A DNA stretch of 64,000 nt from Castanea sativa (Eukaryota > Streptophyta > Magnoliopsida > Fagales > Fagaceae), in NCBI RefSeq assembly GCF_040712315.1, contig NC_134020.1:6943718-7007717 (forward strand), read 5' to 3'. Position 1 is the stretch's first letter. The number at the start of each line of letters is the position of its first letter. Both the position numbers and the translations under genes were made by a program. Below are positions 57,097 to 64,000 of the stretch, one piece after another. The notes beneath the pieces were generated by a model. The model had not been told where the DNA came from and did no database searches. It worked only from the letters and a program-made list of their open reading frames with translations.

Positions 57097-58171
57097 TGGT
57101 ATCAGAGCTAATAGTTTCGTGATGTTAGAAGATTGTATATGGTTTTAATTTTCTGCATGGTTGTTGAAACTATGATTTGATAAAAACTGAAATTGATGTT
57201 ATGATGTTGTTTAAATTTGAATTTAAGTATGTTAAATCGATCTTTAAGGCTATAGCATCAATGGAATTTAGTTTTGATATCAAATCCCATCTATTATGTT
57301 CATATGGTGGTTGTTTGTTCAGGGAAAACGGTTGAAAACTGTTTAGATGTTCCCTTTAGAAAACCGAAAACATGGGTTTTTCGCGGGTAAGCTTTACTCT
57401 CGAATTAGTCGTGAAACAGTCGCGAAAGTCTCTGTCTAAATTTTGTGTTTTCATTTTTTTTTGCCTTAATTCATTTTCACGAGAAGAGTTCAGTCACGAG
57501 ATACTCGCGAAAATGTCACTGAAGGGAATTTTGAACTTTTTCTAAGTGATTTCAAATGTATAAAGTGCAAGGCTGTGTGTAATTAGATTATGCATGTTTT
57601 ATATTTAAAAAACCTTTCTTTTAAAACGTCTAGTGGGAGCGAGATACAAGGGTTGGATCTCACGGCCTCCATTTTCGGTTTATCGTAGTGTGATTAAGCA
57701 CCTCGCCTTACCGTATATGCCTTGCTCCCTTTGGAGGGTGTTTAATTCATGGTACTACAGATTAAACTTCTTATGGATGGATAATATGTTTTTTTACATT
57801 AAGAACGACCACACTACCGTGGAGTTACTTAATGACTTATATAGAATTCAGTCAATGGTGTACACTGGACTAAGTTTAATGTTAACCGCCTTTCGAAGCT
57901 ATGTCATTATTACTTAGAGGCTACAGGAAAAATGGCATATTATTAGTGTTTGATAAGAGTTATCATGATAGCACTAATAATGAGAATAGTTCTCAATCAA
58001 TCATAGTGTTTATAATTTACTTGCTTCCAAGGAATTTTAAACATGGGATTGGGTTGTCATTGCATATATTATTTTATGATTTTATTAAGGTTCCATATTT
58101 TATGCTTATATGCTAAATTGATAATGTCCAGTTTACTTATTATATTCATGTTTATTATTTTCAGATTGAAC
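57097..58171 (+). other. Primer site and leader of element A, coding copy
   Basis: Non-coding. Contains a unit related to the 100-bp leader repeat of element C (57650-57765). A plausible acceptor 'ttattttcag' (58154-58163) lies just before the gag ATG. Confidence 0.75.
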
Positions 58172-59092
58172 ATGGCATCATTTAGCCCACTTGTTACTGT
58201 TCTTAATCAAAACAAACTGATTGGATCCAACTATGTTGACTGGAAAAGAAATTTGTACATTGTTTTTACAGTTGAAGAGCACAAATATGTGCTTACTCAA
58301 CCTTGTCCTAGCTTTCCTTCATTAGATGCTCCTCCTGAGGAAAAACAATGATATGATCGTTGGCAAAAATTTAATGAAATGGCCAAGTGCTATATCCTAG
58401 CATCCATCTCAAATGTTCTACAGCATCAAATGCAAGATGTAGAACTAGCTTTGGACATTATGCTAAGTCTGAAGGAGATGTTTGGTGAGCAAGGCCGTTT
58501 AGCAAGGCAAAAAACCATGAGGCAAATTCATAATACCAAAATGGCTGAAGGTAGTTCAGTGAGAGAGCATTGTCTTACAATGATCTCTAATCTGAATACA
58601 TTGGAAGTTTTTGGTGCCGACATTGATGGAGAATCCCAAGTGGATATGATACTCCAGTCACTACCAGAATCATTCAAGGAATGCAGACTTAATTATAACA
58701 TGAACAAAAAGATTTATTCTTTGTCTGAATTAATGAATGAGTTAGTGGCGGCGGAAGGCATCCTTAGTACTTCTAATGTTGAAGCCAATGTGAGTAAAGC
58801 TTCTACTTCTCAACCTAAGTCGAAAGGCAAGGGTAAGAAGAAGAAGAAGAAGAAGGACTTCACTAAGCAAGAGGGTAAACAAATTGCCTTAGGGGTTGCT
58901 GACAAAGGAAAGAAAACCAAAGGAAAATGCTTTCATTGTGGTGAGAAAGGACATTGGAAGAGGAATTGTCCAAAGTTCAAAGCTGCCAAGAATAAGGGTA
59001 TGGAAATATATTCGGTACAGAATCCCACGGATTCCTGGTGTGTGGATTCAGGTTGTACTAATCATATTTGTAATTCTTTGCAGGGGTTTTAA
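58172..59092 (+). pseudogene. Gag of element A
   Basis: MASFSPLVTVLNQNKLIGSN at 58172; TGA at 58349-58351 after 'PPEEKQ'. From 58379 it is open: 'MLSLKEMFGEQGRLARQKTM', 'DGESQVDMILQSLPESF', a lysine run, and knuckle CFHCGEKGHWKRNC (58930-58971), which is intact here but not in C. Protease starts 'DSWCVDSGCTNHICNSLQGF', then TAA near 59090. Confidence 0.88.
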
Positions 59093-59770
59093 GAGACCAG
59101 AAAGCTGAATGAAGGAGAATTGTTTCTTACTTAAGCTGATGGGAGCAGGATTCTAGTTGTAGCTGTTGATGTTGTTAATTTATGCTTTGAGTCTAGGGTT
59201 TTAATTTTGGAAGACTGTCTATTTGTACCTAATATTCGTAGGAATTTAATTTCTACAACTTATTTAGGTAAACATGGATATTGTGTTTTCCTAAAGGACA
59301 ATGTTGTAATAAAGAAGGGTAAAGTGTTTATCTGTTCTGAAAATATTGTGGATGGTCTTTATATTTTGACTCCTGATAAGCATGAATTACATAATTCTGA
59401 ATTAGATAATGACTCTCATGTAAAATCATTAAAGAGAAAGTTTCTTTATACTAATGATGCATATCTTTGGCACTTGCGTTTGGGTCATATTAATTCAGAT
59501 AGGATTCAAAGACTAACAAAGATGGACTTTTACAACCCATGGACTTTGATGAATTTCCTGTTTGCGAATCTTGTTTGGAAGGTAAAATGACCAAACGACC
59601 TTTTAACACGAAAGGGAGAAGAGCCCAAGAGTTGCTTGAAATAGTTCATACAGATGTATGTGGTCTTATGTCAACCCAAGCAAAAGGAGGTTATGAGTAC
59701 TTCATTACTTTTACTGATGATTACTCAAGATATGGTTGTGTACCTAATGAGATGGAAGTCCGAAGCCTTT
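59093..59770 (+). pseudogene. Protease end and integrase zinc finger of element A
   Basis: Fragments 'MEDCLFVPNIRRNLISTTYL', 'YLWHLRLGHINSDRIQRLTK' and 'CESCLEGKMTKRPF' (integrase HHCC), then 'ELLEIVHTDVCGLM' and 'YFITFTDDYSRYG' of the core (first Asp). Frameshifts near 59520 and 59740. Confidence 0.85.
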
Positions 59771-61264
59771 GAAAAGTTCAAAGAGTTTAGGGCTGAAGTT
59801 GAGAATCAATTGGGTAAACACATAAAGGCCATTCGATCTGATCGAGGTGGCGAATACCTTCTTGGGGATTTCAAAGATTACCTAATTCAGAATGGGATTG
59901 TATCCCAATTGACTGTACCTAGAACTCCTCAACAAAATGGTGTAGCAGAAAGAGGGCATAGGACTCTTTTGGAAATGGTAAGGTCCATGATGAGTTACTC
60001 AACTTTACCAATTCTTTTTTGGGGGTATGCCTTAGATACATTAATACATCTTTTGAATGTAGTTCCATCAAAATCTGTTCCCAAAACACCCATGGAATTG
60101 TGGAGTGGGCGCAAGCCTAGTATGAGATATTTCCACATTTGGGGTTGTCCAGCACATGTGCTAAAGGGGAAGCCTGATAAGTTGGAACGAAAATTAGAAG
60201 TATGTTTGCTTGTGGGTTATCCAAAAGAAACTAGGGGTTATTTATTCTATAGTCGTAAGGATAACAAAGTTCTTGTTAGTACAAATGCTAAATTCATGGA
60301 AAATGATTATATGAATAATTTTTCTCCTAAAAGTAGAGTTGTATTGGCTGAAATGAATGAATCTATAAATCAACAATCGTTGGATAAAACTAGGGATGAT
60401 GTGGTTGTATTGGATACACCACAAGATACTACTTATGAGATGTCTAGTACACAGGTGTCTCGTCGTAGTGGGAGAATTGTTCGGCCTCCTATAAGATTTA
60501 TAGGTTTGGGAGAAACTTATGAAGCTATCTCAGAAGAGGGTGAATCGAATCCTTACAATTATGAAGTAATAAATGATATAGATGCACATCATTGGCTCAA
60601 TGCTATGAAATCTGAATTAGATTCCATGTATTCCAATCAAGTTTGGGATCTTGTAGAGGCGCCTAACGGCATTAAACCTATTTGTTGCAAATGGGTTTAC
60701 AAGAGGAAGAGAGGGATAGATGGAAAGGTTGAAACCTTTAAAGCAAGGCTAGTGGCGAAAGGGTATACACAAAAAGAAGGTATTGATTATGAAAAAACCT
60801 TTTCACTAGTAGCAATGCTTAAATCTATCAGAATTATCTTATCCATTGTTGCTCATTATAATTATGAGATTTGGCAAATAGATGTCAAGACTGCATTTCT
60901 TAATGGCAATCTTGAAGAAGAAATCTATATGATGCAATCAGAAGGTTTCATAGCAAAGAACCAAGAGCATATGGTATGCAAGTTGAAAATGTCCATTTAT
61001 GGGCTTAAGCAAGCATCTAGGTTATGGAACATCAGATTTAATCAAGCAATCAAATCATTTGGTTTTGAACAAAATCTTGATGAACCATGTGTGTACAAAA
61101 GACTTCGAGACAAAGTAGTAATGTTCCTAGTGCTTTATGTTAATGATATTTTACTCATTGGAAATGATGTGGGGGTAATGTCATTAATAAAGGTTTGGTT
61201 GTCTAGCCAATTTGATATGAAGGACTTGGGTGAGGCTAACTTTATTCTTGGGATCAATCTTTGG
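59771..61264 (+). CDS. Integrase core to reverse transcriptase of element A, long open frame
   Basis: About 500 codons without stop, ending TGA at 61265. Integrase: 'AIRSDRGGEYLLGDFKDYL', 'TPQQNGVAERGHRTLLEMVR'. Linker: '[20 protein letters not shown]'. RT: 'VWDLVEAPNGIKPICCKWVY', 'WQIDVKTAFLNGNLEEEIYM', 'YGLKQASRLWN' and 'LYVNDILLIGND'. The second motif residue is Asn instead of the catalytic Asp, so RT is expected to be inactive. TGG to TGA at 61265 ends the frame early. Confidence 0.85.
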
Positions 61265-62143
61265 TGAGATCGCAAGGATAAGATGTTAGGCTTATCACAA
61301 GCTGGATATATAGATAAGGTTCTAGAACGGTTTAGCATGCAAAACTCCAAGAAATGATTGCTTCCTTTTAGACATGGAGTTCCTCTGTCTGATGAATAAA
61401 AGCCTAAGACTCAAGAGGAAGAAAACATGATGAGACAAGTTCCTTATGCTTCTGCAGTAGGAAGTCTCATGTATGCCATGCTTTGTATTAGACTAGATAT
61501 TTGTTATTCAGTAGGCATGGTCAGCCAATATCAATCAAATCTAGGACCAAAACATTGGCAAGCTGTAAAGTATATTCTTAAGTATCGACGGAGAACGAGA
61601 AATTATATACATGTTTACCGGTGTGAGGATATGATTTCCATTGGCTATATAGATTCAAATATTTAATTGGATCTAGATTTCAAAAAATCCACTTTAGGAT
61701 GTGTTTTCACCTTGGGAGGTGGAGCCATAAGTTGGAGGAGTGTTAAGCAATCTTGTATTAGTGTTAAGCAATCTTGTATTGCGGACTCCACCTTGGAAGC
61801 TGAATATGTTGTTGCTTGTGAGGTGGCAAAGGAAGTTGTTTGGCTCAAGAAATTCCTTTCTGATCTTGGTGTTGTGAGAATGGAGCAAGTTCCCATCACA
61901 TTGTTTTGCGACAATAGTGGAGTAGTTGCACAATCCAAAGATCCAAAGAATCACAAGAAAGGAAAACACATTGAGAGAAAGTATCACATCATTCGAGACA
62001 TTGTTGCTCGTGGAGATGTAGTAGTAGCAAAGATTGAAAGTGCAAAGAATCTAGCAGATCCCTTTACTAAAGCCTTGCCCCAAAGGACTTTCGAGTCACA
62101 TTTGGAGGAGATGGGAGTTAGATTAGTGCACAATAGTCTTTAG
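61265..62143 (+). pseudogene. RT end and RNase H of element A
   Basis: Stops near 61265, 61354, 61396 and 61664 break the RT end ('YASAVGSLMYAMLCIRLDIC'). RNase H is open from 61667: 'GGAISWRSVKQSCI' with a 21-bp repeat, 'ADSTLEAEYVVACEVAKEVV', 'VPITLFCDNSGVVAQSKDPK' and 'NLADPFTKALPQRTFESHLE', ending at 62143 with the usual copia C-terminus. Confidence 0.88.
61739..61780 (+). repeat. 21-bp in-frame tandem duplication in RNase H of element A
   Basis: The unit 'agtgttaagcaatcttgtat' plus t occurs twice, doubling seven residues (SVKQSCI). Element C has one unit. Confidence 0.9.
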
Positions 62144-62213
62144 GGCAAGTGGGAGATTGTTAGGGTTAGTGCCCTTAAATCCTATTGTATAATGCTATGT
62201 ATGATGTTATGTA
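62142..62213 (+). repeat. Polypurine tract and 56-bp stub of the element A 3' LTR
   Basis: 'agggcaagtgggagat' precedes TGTTAGGGTTAGTGCCC (62158). The LTR is cut after 56 bp at 62213 by copia B. ATGTA (62209-62213) would be the left duplication of B. Confidence 0.85.
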
Positions 62214-63586
62214 TGTTAGGATTAGTACCTTTAAATCCTATTGTATGATACTATGTATGATATTATGTATGACATTGTGTATGACTTAATATTGTGATTA
62301 ATAAAGTTGTTTTTCTTATTATTTAAAATAATGGTAACAGGAATATTTGGACATTATCATATAGTCTATGAGATGCATAGTATGTGATTTATAGTTCGTA
62401 GTTGGTGATGAAATTGGGCATTTCATCTGCGAAGACTATAATGTATCAACTAAGATGATTTGTCTTGATCATGGAAGTAGAGACTTCTAGTTGATATGTT
62501 TTAAGATTTAAGACATTTTGAACTAGACCGCTATGAGATTTATTATTCATCTAACGACTGTCAAATGAATAATAAATCTCATGATTTCTATTTGCATGAA
62601 CTCTTAATCCTGAGAGAATAATGGACCTGATCATGAGGTGTAGGTTGCTTTGACATATCAGGAGTGAGATCTAAAGTAAAGATCAAAACCTCAGTATGTT
62701 GGGCAGCCACATTTAGTGTTGATGGAACATATATTCTCAAGATGGAATTCATAGTCTCTTAACAAAGATATAAAATATTCCCTTGAGATAAGTTTAATGT
62801 GATCAGTTATTCAGAGAGTTAGGCCTAGCCACTTTGGTAAGAAATTACTAAAGTATATATTTATGAAATTGGATTTCATAAATATATGATGAATAATTTT
62901 AAAGGATTAAACCGGGTACTTAAGGATAAGATGTAGTAATTTACAAAGTGGCAGTCTACATTCATGACTTTGTGTTATTACGAATATTTTATGAAGGGGT
63001 TGCATGTACAATAAAGTCTTGGGATATAATTTATTAATAAGGCATAGAGTGCAATTATATTTATATAGTGGTATTAAATATAATTAATGGTAATTTTGGA
63101 CTTGTCAAGAGTTGACGGAAAAGCCCAAGGCCCATTGAAGCTATTGTCTTATTGGTCCCTTTTGGTCCCACTCCAAGCCACACACTAAAGCCCAATTGGA
63201 AAGGCCTAATAGGCCAGCTTAATTAGATAATTAGTTAGTTATAAAGGGAGAAACATACATAATTTTTTAAAAGAGAAAAAGAATAAGAAAGAGACATCAT
63301 TGTAAAATGGTGTGTATGTGAGAGTGAGACACACTTTCATTCTCCCTTTGAAAACTGATTGAGAGACCATACATCTTGGGCGTAAAGTGGAATTGGAGTG
63401 AAGATTAAAAGTATTCCCAAGTACTTCAATCTTTGGTTTTGAATTTCACCACACCAAGGTACGCTACCTTGTTCTTAAATTTTGAAATTTATATAGTGCA
63501 CGTTATCAATCATGAATGAAATAGATCCTTGTTTGTTGCTTCCTCTATGCGTTTTGTATGAGATACAAAACCAGTTTTTTCCTTCA
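62214..63586 (+). repeat. 5' LTR of element B (Ty1-copia, same family as C)
   Basis: TGTTAGGATTAGTACC to ...CCAGTTTTTTCCTTCA, 1373 bp. TATA-like 'gttataaagg' at 63238-63247. The end resembles the C LTR ('gatacaaaaccag') more than A. The primer site follows, so this is a 5' LTR and the body lies to the right of the window. Confidence 0.88.
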
Positions 63587-63588
63587 AA

Positions 63589-63757
63589 TGGTATCAGAGC
63601 CAGGTTTTCATATCATGATTGTATAGCATGTGATTGGATTTTATAATAAAAGAAAAACAGTTTCTTGATTATGTTCAACCGTTCATGATGGTGACAATTG
63701 CATTGCATAAGTTTGTTCAGAATGGCCTGATTAAGTTGCATTGAAGCCGTGCCATAA

Positions 63758-63830
<73 letters not shown>

Positions 63831-64000
63831 CCAAGCCATTACAATTAGATTTGAGTCACTTGTCTATATGTCCGTGTCTTCACATGGATATATGGTTATT
63901 GAATGCTTATTGGATCAGAGAGATATAACGGTCAAGATAATATGCGTGATTCAGTTATTGTACCGTTTAGCATTCATTGCATGGATTGAATGTTAATGCA
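63589..64000 (+). other. Primer site and leader of element B
   Basis: TGGTATCAGAGCC at 63589-63601, then leader 'aggttttcatatcatgattg', as in element C. A (TA)n run of about 68 bp lies at 63760-63828. No gene before the window end. Confidence 0.85.

Larger units (their letters stand above)
49849..62213 (+). mobile_element. Element A: Ty1-copia retrotransposon, plus strand, rearranged
   Basis: Full 5' LTR (49849-51246), primer site, 165 bases of leader, then a foreign block (51414-56486), then a second partial LTR (56487-57094) with primer site and leader, coding region 58172-62143, polypurine tract (62142-62157) and 56 bp of 3' LTR before copia B. Coding is close to element C. The RT active site is mutated. 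Whether A is one element with an inserted duplication or two fused copies is open. Confidence 0.8.

Overview
The window is plant nuclear DNA made almost entirely of transposable elements. No intact host gene was found. Evidence for a plant: Ty1-copia, SIRE-type, Tat-type and chromodomain Ty3-gypsy elements primed by initiator-Met tRNA or other tRNAs, a Helitron, a Stowaway-like MITE, a plant mobile domain (PMD) gene, a caulimovirid-like block, and a captured fragment of the plant RGLG ubiquitin-ligase gene. The families suggest a eudicot, possibly a woody one, but species cannot be read from this window.

Layout. 1-6428 is old debris: an LTR remnant, AT-rich sequence, a MITE (2283-2631), a LINE tail (2735-4232) split by an 800-bp solo LTR (3375-4173), then 2.2 kb of a Tat-type LTR (G, from 4233). 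Element G is broken at 6429 by F, a large minus-strand Tat-type gypsy element. The F 3' LTR is 6429-7836 and its 5' LTR starts at 48793. F carries an antisense, apparently spliced PMD gene (8290-11279), integrase (12130-13080), RT/RNase H (23716-24772), protease (25166-25519) and gag. A SIRE-type complex (13081-23715) interrupts pol: a shared LTR, a decayed gag, a solo LTR, a 'putative plant transposon protein' gene with its own TATA box, and an inverted second SIRE copy. A minus-strand copia element C (26986-48658, TSD GTTTT) interrupts F gag. The 5' LTR of C contains a solo LTR and a Helitron H (35832-47748). H holds an RGLG gene fragment and LINE pieces, and inside the LINE lies a Reina-type chromovirus R (37706-44136, LTRs differing at 1 of 344 bases).

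From 49849 the F 5' LTR is broken by plus-strand copia A (coding 58172-62143). Between two diverged copies of the A LTR end plus leader sits a minus-strand pararetrovirus-like block (51414-56486), whose gene order is that of an opened circle. Copia B inserts 56 bp into the A 3' LTR (62214) and runs off the window.

Nesting order, oldest to youngest on the left: LINE < G < F < C < H (with LINE) < R. Nearly all coding regions carry stops or frameshifts. In the SIRE part the stops are mostly C-to-T changes (CAG to TAG, CGA to TGA), as expected of methylated, silenced DNA. Apart from cis roles (LTR promoters, primer sites, polypurine tracts), there is no sign of genes working together in a host pathway.
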